This document shows, piece by piece, positions 53,448 to 62,460 of a DNA stretch of 64,000 nt. Within the stretch, counting starts at the first letter, position 1. The number at the start of each line of letters is the position of its first letter. This DNA comes from UBA5158 sp963692955 (GTDB lineage: Bacteria; Pseudomonadota; Gammaproteobacteria; DSM-16500). The notes beneath the pieces are model-generated. The model was not told the origin of the DNA and ran no database searches. It saw only the letters and a program-made list of their open reading frames with translations. The translations under genes were made by a program, and so were the position numbers. Where the stretch lies: positions 2,170,001 to 2,234,000 of the forward strand of contig OY843587.1 of assembly GCA_963692955.1 (NCBI GenBank). Direction: 5' to 3'.

Positions 53448-54925
53448 TTAAAATATGCCTCGTCGATCTGATAGTTGGGTGCTTCTTTGATAATTTGTAC
53501 GTCATGCACATGGCTTTCACGCACACCAGAACTCGTCACGCGCACAAATTCAGGTTTCGTGCGCATGGCGGCGATGTCCGCGCAGCCGGTGTAACCCATA
53601 CCGGAACGCAATCCACCGATTAATTGATTGATGATCGCGGCGAGACTGCCTTTGTACGGCACGCGCCCTTCGATGCCTTCCGGCACATATTTATCCGCGG
53701 AAATTACCCCGTCTTGAAAGTAACGGTCGCTAGAACCGTGGCGTTGCGACATCGCGCCTAACGAACCCATGCCGCGGTAAGCTTTGTACGTGCGGCCATG
53801 ATACAACTCGACTTCGCCGGGGGATTCTTCGGTACCGGCGAACAAACTGCCCACCATGATGGCCGAGGCGCCGGCGGCGATCGCTTTGCAAACATCGCCG
53901 GAATAGCGAATACCGCCATCGGCGATAATCCCGACTTCCGTACCGGCCAATGCTTTACTGACGTTCGCGATCGCGGTGATTTGCGGCACACCCACGCCCG
54001 TGACGATACGGGTCGTGCAAATCGAACCGGGGCCGATGCCGACTTTGACCGCGTCGACGCCCGCGTCCGCTAACGCTTTCGCGGCAGCGCCGGTTGCGAT
54101 GTTGCCCGCGATTACGGCGATGTGAGGAAATTTATTTTTAATCCAGCGCACGCGTTCGATCACGCCTTTGGAATGGCCATGCGCGGTATCCACAACCAAT
54201 ACATCCACCCCGGCCGCGACTAACGCTTCGACGCGTTCGTCGGATTCAGCGCCGGTACTGACCGCGGCACCCACGCACAATTGCCCCTGCGCATCTTTGC
54301 AAGCGGACGGCTTTTCTTTTTCTTTTAACATATCTTTGACGGTGATCATGCCGCGTAATTGAAAAGCGTCGTCGACTAGCAACACTTTTTCGATCCGATG
54401 TTTATGCAGTAATTGACGGATGGTTTCGCGGTCGGTGCCTTCTTTCGCGGTAATCAAACGCTCTTTTGGCGTCATGATATTCGAGACCGGTTGATCTAAA
54501 TTATTTTCAAAGCGGAAATCGCGGCTGGTGACGATACCCACTAATTGCTTGTTATCCACGACGGGTAAAGCGAAAAAATTATAAATGCGCACGATTTCCA
54601 ACACATCCCGCACGGTCGCAGTGGGGGAAACGGTAATCGGGTCTTTTACCACGCCGCTTTCATATTTTTTTACTTTACGCACTTCGTAAGCTTGGTCTTC
54701 TACCGTCATATTTTTATGTATGATACCTAAACCGCCTTCTTGCGCCATTGCAATAGCTAAACGTGATTCCGTTACGGTATCCATCGCCGCAGATAATAAG
54801 GGGACATTGAGAACGATATTGCGGGTCAGGCGGGTCTTTAAGTCCACGTCTTTAGGTAACACAGAAGATTCCGCTGGCAGCAACAAAACATCATCGAACG
54901 TTAAAGCATCTTGAACTAAGCGCAC
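53444..54925 (-). CDS. guaB: Inosine-5'-monophosphate dehydrogenase
   Basis: Oxidises IMP to XMP, the limiting step of GTP synthesis. The barrel begins with ALTFDDVLLLPAES; two CBS domains lie at about 90-205 (LVGIVTSRDFRF, LRGMITVKDML). The catalytic loop is GPGSICTTRIVTGVG with Cys303. The open frame extends seven codons upstream to a TTG, but GTG at 54925 has GGGAG 7 bases before it and matches family starts, giving 493 residues. First gene of guaB-guaA-tadA. Confidence 0.97.
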   Translation of the reverse strand: MRLVQDALTFDDVLLLPAESSVLPKDVDLKTRLTRNIVLNVPLLSAAMDTVTESRLAIAMAQEGGLGIIHKNMTVEDQAYEVRKVKKYESGVVKDPITVSPTATVRDVLEIVRIYNFFALPVVDNKQLVGIVTSRDFRFENNLDQPVSNIMTPKERLITAKEGTDRETIRQLLHKHRIEKVLLVDDAFQLRGMITVKDMLKEKEKPSACKDAQGQLCVGAAVSTGAESDERVEALVAAGVDVLVVDTAHGHSKGVIERVRWIKNKFPHIAVIAGNIATGAAAKALADAGVDAVKVGIGPGSICTTRIVTGVGVPQITAIANVSKALAGTEVGIIADGGIRYSGDVCKAIAAGASAIMVGSLFAGTEESPGEVELYHGRTYKAYRGMGSLGAMSQRHGSSDRYFQDGVISADKYVPEGIEGRVPYKGSLAAIINQLIGGLRSGMGYTGCADIAAMRTKPEFVRVTSSGVRESHVHDVQIIKEAPNYQIDEAYFK

Positions 54926-55013
54926 ATTAATTCTCCCGCGGTACAACAGGTTAAAATTAACGAGGCATTATACACGAATTTATCAGGGACATGGAGAAAA
55001 TTGCGGGTTTATT

Positions 55014-56021
55014 TCAGGAGTTACTGGTATAACGGCGATATTGAGAATGGCTAGCGGGAGGCGGTTCGTGGTTATCTTGCAAATGAATAGCCTTATCGAT
55101 TTGTTGGATTAGTTGTTTAAAGCGGTCTTCAGGCAACGCCACGATTAAAGTATCTAATTTAGTTTTCGGACACAGTCCGGTTTGCTCGATTTGTTCCGCT
55201 GTTTTTAACTCAGCAGCGGTTAAACCGTCTTGCGCGGCTTGCACTGCTTGAATTTGTTTTCTTAAATTCTTTTCGATGCCAGCTGGTGGCTTGCCTTCGG
55301 TTTGCAGCTTTTCCGTTTTGGTTTTTAAATCAAACTTGACTACCAGATACTTGCCCAATGGCGTCGCGGCAAAGTCTTTATGCACGCTCTCGACATGGTG
55401 CGCGATGTCTTCGCAGACGCGCTCATGCGTGGTTTTCAATAGTTCTTTGAGTTTGGTGGGGAAGATAGTTAATTCTTCATGGACCTCGTTTAAGATATTA
55501 AATATTTTCGGCTTGCTGATCGTGCCTAACTGCCGGCGTTGTTCGATGGTCTCAGCGGAAAGATTAAATTCTTCGGTATCATTCCAATATTTTTTGACGC
55601 GGCCCCCGGCTTTTAATTTATTAATGTCCGCTTCGAAAATATCGCGCTGATACGCCGCGCGCCGCACTAAGTTCGTTTCTCCCGCTTTGAATAGGATAAA
55701 TTCGTTGATTTCAAATAATAAGTGGCGCGCCGTTTCAAATTCACTGGAGATGTCCTGCACGGCGGCCGCGGGAACGATTTTTTTCTTGCTGGTAAAAAGT
55801 GAAAATAATGGCGAACTCGGTTTACCTAATTGCGTATACAGGCGAGCTTCAAGCGCGTCCAGTTGTGTTCTAGCATCGGCTAGAAAATGGAGTAAACCGA
55901 CTTGAGCTTGATTAATGATGAATTGCTTTTTGTTTTCACCGATATTTTTTCGAAAAGTTACCGTCCGCTCCGCGACAGTCTGTTCTAAGCCGTTCGTCTG
56001 TTGAGATTTCTCGGCTGACAT
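55014..56021 (-). CDS. Hypothetical helical/coiled-coil protein
   Basis: A 335-residue, charged, almost entirely helical protein without signal peptide or membrane segment. Helical stretches of coiled-coil style occur at about 30-65 (FIINQAQVGLLHFLADARTQLDALEARL), 85-130 and 170-285. The tail is polar (NHEPPPASHSQYRRYTSNS). A CAGGAG ribosome site precedes the ATG by 6 bases. No family recognised. It lies between guaB and xseA, an uncommon place for such a gene, and looks like a lineage-specific or host-directed protein. Confidence 0.65.
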   Translation of the reverse strand: MSAEKSQQTNGLEQTVAERTVTFRKNIGENKKQFIINQAQVGLLHFLADARTQLDALEARLYTQLGKPSSPLFSLFTSKKKIVPAAAVQDISSEFETARHLLFEINEFILFKAGETNLVRRAAYQRDIFEADINKLKAGGRVKKYWNDTEEFNLSAETIEQRRQLGTISKPKIFNILNEVHEELTIFPTKLKELLKTTHERVCEDIAHHVESVHKDFAATPLGKYLVVKFDLKTKTEKLQTEGKPPAGIEKNLRKQIQAVQAAQDGLTAAELKTAEQIEQTGLCPKTKLDTLIVALPEDRFKQLIQQIDKAIHLQDNHEPPPASHSQYRRYTSNS

Positions 56022-56220
56022 AAGCAGCTCCTGAATATCTCTACATTATAGATTATTATCAAAAAACGCACACTGACGAATTAGCAGGCCGCAGGAAATT
56101 GAATTAAAATTCATTATGTTGCGTAAAATAATAAGTATAGCGCAATGGTTTGCTCACTCTATTGAATGCCTATATCATACGAACAAATAGCTTTTTTAAC
56201 CGCCCAAGAAGAATTGCCGC

Positions 56221-57567
56221 ATGCAAGCCAACGAAAATATCGACAGTGAAATCCTTACCGTTAGCCGGTTAAACCGTGAGGCGCGCTTCATATTAGAAGG
56301 CAGTTTTCCAATGGTGTGGATAGAAGGGGAAATTTCCAATTTCGCCGCGCCACAATCGGGGCATTGGTATTTTTCACTTAAAGACGCGACCGCCCAAGTC
56401 CGTTGCGCAATGTTCCGTTTATCCAACCGCGCCATTAATTTCAAACCGAAAGACGGCATGCATGTCATGTTGAAAGCGCGCGTCAGCCTTTACGAAGGGC
56501 GCGGTGAATTTCAATTATTAGCGGAACACATGGAAGAAATGGGCGTGGGAAAATTACGCGCCGCGTTTGAAACGTTAAAGAAGAAATTGCAAGCGGAAGG
56601 CTTGTTCGCGCCGGAGAAAAAAAAATCTTTGCCTAGCCTGCCCACTTGTATTGGTGTCGTCACCTCACCGACGGGTGCTGCGATCCGTGATATTTTAAGC
56701 GTGTTGAAACGCCGCTTCCCCGCTCTGCCCGTCATTATTTACCCGACGCCAGTGCAAGGTGACAGCGCCGCACCGAATATCGTTAACGCTATCCGCACCG
56801 CGAATCAGCGTAAAGAATGCGATGTGTTAATCATCGCGCGCGGCGGCGGTTCGATCGAAGATTTCTGGCCTTTTAACGAAGAAATAGTCGCGCGCGCGAT
56901 TTTTGCCAGTGACATACCGACGATTAGCGGCGTGGGTCATGAAATCGATTTCACCATCGCGGATTTCGTCGCCGACCACCGCGCGCCCACGCCATCGGCC
57001 GCGGCGGAACTCGTCGTGCCGGATGTGCTTGAGTATCAAGAATCTTTCGAACGTCAAAAACTGCGGCTGTTCCGCATTATTCAACAAACACTACTCGGCA
57101 CGATGAAGACCGTAGCGTGGATCAGTAAGCATTTACAGCAGCAACATCCGAAGCGGCGTTTGGCGGAAAAAAGCCAGCATTTGGATTTGTGCGAAGCGGC
57201 GTTAATACGTCTTATGACGCAGCGCATTAATCATTTACAAAATCAAATGCGCTCTGGGGAAATTAGATTATTAAGCTACACAACCGCGCATCGCATCCGC
57301 ACGCTTAACAGTGTATTGGAAAGGAATTACCAGAGCTTACACAACAGTATAAAATCTCATTTGCAAATTCAGCAGCAAGCGTTAATGAGCGCCGCGGCTA
57401 AACTAGACGCGTTGAGCCCGCTCGCGACGTTGCAGCGCGGCTTTTCCATCACCACAAAAAACTCTCGTATCATCACCAGTGTGCAGGCGGTTGCAACGGG
57501 TGATAAAATCAATGTGCGCCTGGCGGATGGCTTACTAGATTGCGCGATAGAAAAGATATTTTTCTAA
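56221..57567 (+). CDS. xseA: Exodeoxyribonuclease VII large subunit
   Basis: The large subunit of ExoVII, which degrades ssDNA in both directions together with XseB (xseB not in this window). The N-terminal OB domain starts LTVSRLNREARFILEGSFPMVWIEGEISNF, the catalytic domain holds IGVVTSPTGAAIRDILSVLKRRFP, ARGGGSIEDFWPFNEE and GVGHEIDFTIADFVADHRAPTPSAAAE, and a long coiled-coil (about 270-390) precedes the closing LSPLATLQRGFSI. Length 448 is normal. Confidence 0.97.
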   Translation: MQANENIDSEILTVSRLNREARFILEGSFPMVWIEGEISNFAAPQSGHWYFSLKDATAQVRCAMFRLSNRAINFKPKDGMHVMLKARVSLYEGRGEFQLLAEHMEEMGVGKLRAAFETLKKKLQAEGLFAPEKKKSLPSLPTCIGVVTSPTGAAIRDILSVLKRRFPALPVIIYPTPVQGDSAAPNIVNAIRTANQRKECDVLIIARGGGSIEDFWPFNEEIVARAIFASDIPTISGVGHEIDFTIADFVADHRAPTPSAAAELVVPDVLEYQESFERQKLRLFRIIQQTLLGTMKTVAWISKHLQQQHPKRRLAEKSQHLDLCEAALIRLMTQRINHLQNQMRSGEIRLLSYTTAHRIRTLNSVLERNYQSLHNSIKSHLQIQQQALMSAAAKLDALSPLATLQRGFSITTKNSRIITSVQAVATGDKINVRLADGLLDCAIEKIFF

Positions 57568-57760
57568 TTAATCAAAAGCATCTTTATTAACACTTTAGAT
57601 ATTCATTGATAAATCAAACCACATTACCCGCATTTTCTTTCAAATCAACAGCTTGGAACAGAAGCGTAATTCAAATCACTATTCACTTGAATACATATTG
57701 ATCAATGATCGCGTTTTTGATACAATGCGGTTCGGATTTAATCACTTGGATGGAATTAAA

Positions 57761-58945
57761 ATGTTTGAAATTAAATTTGTACCTGCATCACCGGAATTTG
57801 CTGCACGCTTTGTTAGGTTTACTCCAGAGTTGAAACGTGCGACAAGCGAATTTTTAACAAATATCATTTTTGATGTTTTTTTTCCATCAGGTAAAAATTA
57901 CGGAGTTACAATTGATAATTCGGCCATTACAATCCGGGTAAGAGGTATCATGCCTTTTGCTGATAAAGACACAGACAACTACGCTCAAAAGATTGCTAAC
58001 AAATTAGAAGAATTTAAATTTAGAAAATATATGTGTGTTGGCCGAATTGGTATCGCGCCAGAACCTTTAGATACTTTATTATCACCAGATGCCACTTCAA
58101 ATGCCATGAATGCAAAATTAATCAAAATAATTTTCGAAATCGAAGAAAGCGACATCCCAGAAAGATTTATCTGTGTTTTGAGCGGCGAAATGATGAGCAA
58201 CCCTGCTTATCTATCCAGTAATCCAAAAGTCAATTATGAACGTCTTCATCTCAGCAAATGGATAAACGATAATAATACTGATCCAACCACAAGACAAAGA
58301 ATATCTTCAGTAGGAATTGTAGATAATAACGAACTTAGAAATGAAATATTAAGTTTTCTGAGTGACAAAGATCAAGGAAATGAAATTGCAGGTTATCATA
58401 TTCCTAACAAAACAATAGCTATACAAACAGATCAATTTGGTGATAATTATAGTTTGAATTCGCCTGCAACTCTATTTACCGCACCTCGTGCAAATTCGCA
58501 GATGTCTTCAGCAACGACAGAAATGGAAACTTTATTTTCGAGCGCAAGCCTAGGCAAAGAATTTATTGCGTTGCTAGCAAAATCTTTACGTCGTTTTGCA
58601 AATGCAGGTAGAAGTAATGAAGTTAAGGCTATATTAGCTTTATGTAATCCACAACTGATAATAGATTTCCAAGATGAAAACCCGAACTCAAAACAAACTG
58701 CCTTGCATTACGCGGCGAAAGGTAAGCATGCAAATGTGATTCAAGTATTATTAGCTTATAATGCTTCATTTTCAATCGTGAATGCACAAAACAAAACTGC
58801 TGAAGATTTAATTTTATCTTCAAATTCCTCTGATATTATAAAAATATTTAAAGATCACACAGCTAAATTGGATAATGATCTTCCGCCATTGATTGATGAA
58901 AATGAAGTTAAAGAAGACAATGAGATTTCTTTAAAACAAATGTAA
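57761..58945 (+). CDS. U-box and ankyrin-repeat protein (putative E3-type effector)
   Basis: A 394-residue protein that joins two eukaryote-like modules. A U-box covers about residues 132-202: DIPERFICVLSGEMMSNPAYL, then NYERLHLSKWINDNNTDPTTRQRI and NNELRNEILSFL, matching the IPxxFxCPITxEIMxDPV...Y(E)RxxIxxW...DPxTRQ pattern of ubiquitin ligases. Two ankyrin repeats (about 277-359; NSKQTALHYAAKGKHANVIQVLLAYNAS) follow. The C-terminus is glutamate-rich (ENEVKEDNEIS), similar in style to type IV secretion signals. The frame opens at TTG 57653; ATG at 57761 with TGGA before it is the likelier start. Ubiquitin is absent in bacteria, so action in a host is inferred. Confidence 0.75.
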   Translation: MFEIKFVPASPEFAARFVRFTPELKRATSEFLTNIIFDVFFPSGKNYGVTIDNSAITIRVRGIMPFADKDTDNYAQKIANKLEEFKFRKYMCVGRIGIAPEPLDTLLSPDATSNAMNAKLIKIIFEIEESDIPERFICVLSGEMMSNPAYLSSNPKVNYERLHLSKWINDNNTDPTTRQRISSVGIVDNNELRNEILSFLSDKDQGNEIAGYHIPNKTIAIQTDQFGDNYSLNSPATLFTAPRANSQMSSATTEMETLFSSASLGKEFIALLAKSLRRFANAGRSNEVKAILALCNPQLIIDFQDENPNSKQTALHYAAKGKHANVIQVLLAYNASFSIVNAQNKTAEDLILSSNSSDIIKIFKDHTAKLDNDLPPLIDENEVKEDNEISLKQM

Positions 58946-59047
58946 AATAGGCTTATTTATTTATGCACTCCAACATTCTACTTAGAAATGCGGCTTGAAT
59001 AGTTAAGCTCAAATTAAGTGGATTCGTCATCACGTTTACAACGTGAA

Positions 59048-59272
59048 CTAGATAACGACCGATAAACCTTCCATCTTCATCGCGTCATGCGAATCTTCTA
59101 ACACATCTAACAGCGAAACTAATTCTTGTAATTTTTCGGTATGATCGGTTTGCTCGGCTTTCAATGACGTATTTTCACTGCGCAATTGGCTGACTTCTTG
59201 GCGCAGATTGGTGATTTCAGCAAGCAGCAGTAACACTTTATCTTCGATTTTTTGAATCAAACTTTCCGTCAT
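59048..59272 (-). CDS. Small coiled-coil protein, ZapB-like
   Basis: A 74-residue protein formed by one continuous heptad coiled coil (IQKIEDKVLLLLAEITNLRQEVSQL, then RSENTSLKAEQTDHTEKLQEL). ZapB proteins, which help place the division ring, have this size and pattern. The similarity is of low complexity and cannot prove the role. It stands 40 bases upstream of the ArnT-like gene on the same strand. Confidence 0.6.
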   Translation of the reverse strand: MTESLIQKIEDKVLLLLAEITNLRQEVSQLRSENTSLKAEQTDHTEKLQELVSLLDVLEDSHDAMKMEGLSVVI

Positions 59273-59311
59273 AGCGTATCTCCATTTCTGTAGTTATTTG
59301 CGAGTATAATA

Positions 59312-60829
59312 TTATGATCGCGAGATAAATGCCACTGGCGCATTAGGATTTTCAATTTGAAAAACACGCTCGCCCAATGTTAACGGCGCTTCCACGACTT
59401 TATAGCCGGGCAAAATATTGCGGAGCAATGGTTCGTAACTCTTGCGCGTGATGTAAATGACGTCGGCATGTTTGTCTTTCAGCATCGGCCACGCGGCCAA
59501 CAAACTTTGGTGCGTTTGCTCTTTGCGGTACACGCCGAGGATAGGATAATCTTTTACGGTCGGCGGCAATTGCAAATAAAAACGGACTTTACTTTCCGGG
59601 TCTAACATCACGATATTCCATTGCCCCCAAGGTCTAGTATCCGCGGCGGAATTTTTTACCGCGGCGGCGAAGGCTTTAATGCCGCCTGCCGCGCCGAACA
59701 ACGGCGGTATGACATCAAATACTAAAAACATTAAAATAAAAAATGTCACCGCAGTTTTTCCCGCCCATTCATTGCGGCTGGGCAACACAGCGCTTGCCGA
59801 TAAAATCCAATCCGCCGTCATCAAAATCGCAAACGGCACTAGCGGTAAAATATAATAATTACGCCGCGAACCGCTCAAGGTAAAAAATAAAAATAATAAC
59901 AATACCGACCAGCTCAGCCATTTGGAATTAGGGGTTAACGTTTTCCAACGGGATTTCAGCGTTAGTAGCGCGGGAATGAAAAACACCGCCCACGGCAGTA
60001 AATAAATCGGCAGCCATAAAAAATACGTCCAAATCGGGCCTTTGTGATCGAAGGGTTGGAAGTAACGCAACACATTTTCGCGGTACACTAAGTACAACCC
60101 ATTTTCAGTGTAATTGTCCGTGCTGTAATGACTAGACGCCCAGAACGGTAAGACGTATACGACTAATGCCGGCACCATCGCCAAAAAAATTTTTAAATTT
60201 AAATGTTTTTTCCACTGTTGATTCATCACGAAGTCGGGGAAGATCACGATCAATGGCACGATCGCGCCGACTAAGCCTTTACACAGCGACGTTAACACTA
60301 ATATTAAAAAGAACACGGCGTAGTTAAAAAAAGTGATGGCATTTCTTTTTTCGACGTACCAGGCGACCGCGAATAACGTGCCGCCGAGATTTAACATATC
60401 GGCGCTGCTGGTTTTTCCCCAAAAAATAAAATAAAACGTCGTCAGCAACAGCCAGCCCGCGAGCAAACCTACGCGCTTATTAAATAAGTTGAAACCGATG
60501 CGGTAAATCGACCACACCGCTAACAAACCGGCGCAAGCGGAAGGCAAACGCAACGTCCACGTCGATAATTTGCCGGTCAGCGCGGACAATCCGGCGATCA
60601 ACCAATACGACAGCAACGGTTTGTCATAATAATTGGCATCATTGAGGTAAGGATGTAAAAAATCCTGACGGTAAAACATACCGAAAACAATATCCGCCCA
60701 GCGATGTTCTTGCGTCCAAATTTCGCGGCTGCCCAACATGGCTAGCAGCATCATTGCGGCCGCAACCATTAAATAGAGGGCCTTAGATTGGCTCCCCCAT
60801 AACACATCTGACCATCTATTCTTAGTCAT
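59312..60829 (-). CDS. ArnT/PMT-like membrane glycosyltransferase (GT83)
   Basis: A 505-residue integral membrane protein with about a dozen transmembrane helices. The N-terminal loop carries GSREIWTQEHRWADIVFGM, the aspartate/glutamate-arginine motif of dolichyl/undecaprenyl-phosphate sugar transferases (ArnT, PMT), and LNDANYYDKPLLSYWLI follows. ArnT adds aminoarabinose to lipid A; other members use different sugars and targets, so the substrate is open. The enzymes that make the lipid-linked sugar (ArnBCADEF) are not visible here. Confidence 0.85.
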   Translation of the reverse strand: MTKNRWSDVLWGSQSKALYLMVAAAMMLLAMLGSREIWTQEHRWADIVFGMFYRQDFLHPYLNDANYYDKPLLSYWLIAGLSALTGKLSTWTLRLPSACAGLLAVWSIYRIGFNLFNKRVGLLAGWLLLTTFYFIFWGKTSSADMLNLGGTLFAVAWYVEKRNAITFFNYAVFFLILVLTSLCKGLVGAIVPLIVIFPDFVMNQQWKKHLNLKIFLAMVPALVVYVLPFWASSHYSTDNYTENGLYLVYRENVLRYFQPFDHKGPIWTYFLWLPIYLLPWAVFFIPALLTLKSRWKTLTPNSKWLSWSVLLLFLFFTLSGSRRNYYILPLVPFAILMTADWILSASAVLPSRNEWAGKTAVTFFILMFLVFDVIPPLFGAAGGIKAFAAAVKNSAADTRPWGQWNIVMLDPESKVRFYLQLPPTVKDYPILGVYRKEQTHQSLLAAWPMLKDKHADVIYITRKSYEPLLRNILPGYKVVEAPLTLGERVFQIENPNAPVAFISRS

Positions 60830-60969
60830 ATTTTCAATCCCTTAGCGCTGCACTCATTGCAGTCTCAACTTCGGGGCATTATACCCATGCGGTTTAAAAA
60901 AATATAGACAACCTCACTAATACTGCTAACATAAAAACCCTCATTAAGCAGGCGTTTTGGGAGAGCGAT

Positions 60970-61860
60970 ATGTTAAAAGGCAGCATGGTAGCGTTAGTCA
61001 CCCCGATGCAAGCGGATGGCACAATTGATAAAACTGCTTTTTTAGATTTGATCGAATGGCAAATCGCCGCGAAAACCGAAGCCTTAATTATCGCGGGCAC
61101 GACGGGCGAAGCTTCCACTTTAAATGATGAAGAACGCAAAGAGCTTATCGCGCTTGCTGTCAAACAAGTGAAGCACCGAGTGCCGGTTATCGCTGGCACT
61201 GGCACCAACTCAACCGCCACCACTATTAAATATACTCAAGACGCGCAGCAAGCGGGCGCGGATGTGTGTCTGTTAGTAACGCCTTATTACAACAAACCCA
61301 CGCAGCATGGCTTATATGAACATTACAAAAAAGTTTCCGACCACACTGACATTCCATTGATTTTATATAATGTCCCGGGCCGCACCGCGTGCGACCTGTT
61401 GCCTGAAACCATTGAGCGCTTAGCGTCGATCCCACAATTCATCGGCATCAAAGACGCGACGGGAAAAATGGAACGCGCCAAAGAAATTTTAAAACGTTGC
61501 AATAAAGATTTTTTACTGTTTAGCGGCGACGATGCGACGGCAATGGATTGGCTGTTGGCAGGCGCGCACGGTGTGATTTCCGTCACGACTAACGTGGCCC
61601 CCGCGCAAATGTTTTTGATGTGCGAAGCCGCGTTAGCAGGTGATAAAACCGCGGCGGAAAAAATCAATACTGAGTTAATGCCGTTGCACACGAAATTATT
61701 TTTAGAAGCCAATCCCATCCCGACCAAATGGGTTTTGCATGAAATGGGCTTGATTCCTGCGGGAATCCGTCTACCATTGACGACCCTGGATGCGAAATAC
61801 CATGCGGATTTACGTCAAGCGATGCATGATGCGCGCGTCACACAAACAGCGAAAGTATAG
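60970..61860 (+). CDS. dapA: 4-hydroxy-tetrahydrodipicolinate synthase
   Basis: Condenses pyruvate with aspartate semialdehyde on the way to lysine and diaminopimelate. The Schiff-base lysine is Lys161 (FIGIKDATGK), the triad tyrosine is Tyr133 (LYNVPGRT), Arg138 binds the substrate, and GTTGE lies at 43-47. Length 296 is normal. lysC of the same pathway lies near the start of the window. The lipoprotein that follows 8 bases after the stop matches the dapA-bamC order of E. coli. Confidence 0.98.
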   Translation: MLKGSMVALVTPMQADGTIDKTAFLDLIEWQIAAKTEALIIAGTTGEASTLNDEERKELIALAVKQVKHRVPVIAGTGTNSTATTIKYTQDAQQAGADVCLLVTPYYNKPTQHGLYEHYKKVSDHTDIPLILYNVPGRTACDLLPETIERLASIPQFIGIKDATGKMERAKEILKRCNKDFLLFSGDDATAMDWLLAGAHGVISVTTNVAPAQMFLMCEAALAGDKTAAEKINTELMPLHTKLFLEANPIPTKWVLHEMGLIPAGIRLPLTTLDAKYHADLRQAMHDARVTQTAKV

Positions 61861-61868
61861 GCTTTTTT

Positions 61869-62126
61869 ATGAAATTAAAATGCGTATTGATGATGATGTT
61901 GATGGTTGGCTTAACCGGCTGCCAACATATTTACGGCGACCGCGGCGTGATAAAAAACCATGATACCGATTATTTAAAAGCCCAAGACACCCCACCGCTA
62001 AAAATGCCCCCGGGCGTTTCCAACTCAAATATCCAAAGCCGTTACCCTGTCGCGCAAAAATCTTATAATCCAACGGACAAACGAGTCGTTTTAACTCCGC
62101 CAGAGTTAAACACTTCTAGCCAATAA
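61869..62126 (+). CDS. bamC: Short BamC-like lipoprotein
   Basis: An 85-residue protein with a lipoprotein signal (LMVGLTGC, acylated Cys at residue 18). Its mature part opens with the BamC N-terminal pattern: GDRGVIKNHDTDYLKAQDTPPLKMPPGVS, which in E. coli lies across BamD. The two helix-grip domains of full BamC (about 340 residues) are absent and no downstream frame supplies them; the protein ends at a clean stop before tRNA-Ser. A minimal BamC keeping only the BamD-binding segment is likely. Confidence 0.75.
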   Translation: MKLKCVLMMMLMVGLTGCQHIYGDRGVIKNHDTDYLKAQDTPPLKMPPGVSNSNIQSRYPVAQKSYNPTDKRVVLTPPELNTSSQ

Positions 62127-62169
62127 GGATAACGCAAGTATATAATCCACGCGCCAATATGTTAAGACC

Positions 62170-62262
62170 GGAGAGGTACCGAAGTGGCTATAACGGCACC
62201 GACTCGAAATCGGATGGAGGGCGAAAGCTCTCACGTGGGTTCGAATCCCACCCTCTCCGCCA
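62170..62262 (+). tRNA. tRNA-Ser (CGA anticodon), probable integration target
   Basis: Class II tRNA with acceptor GGAGAGG/CCTCTCC, long variable arm, T-loop GGTTCGAATCC and encoded CCA at 62260-62262. Anticodon CGA at 62205-62207 reads UCG. The closing base pair of the anticodon stem is an A-A mismatch, tolerable in this position. An intact integrase gene begins 198 bases downstream in the same direction. Confidence 0.95.
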
Positions 62263-62460
62263 TACAAGCTTCCAATGAACTCCACCAACTTCTATAAAAC
62301 CCCTTTGAAATAAGATTTATCTTACACTCTTAGTCCAATCACATCCTACAACTTCCGCTTGAATCCAATACAATTTGGGGGTATAAATTGGGGTATATAA
62401 CATAATCATAATTTTGGATACCCCCACAATAGCCACTATATGCAATTTTGAGATACCTCC

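Noticed and set aside
59312..60829. Genuine ArnT for lipid A aminoarabinose
   Set aside because: The sugar-transferase motif is present but the rest of the arn operon is not in the window, so the specific role is not claimed.
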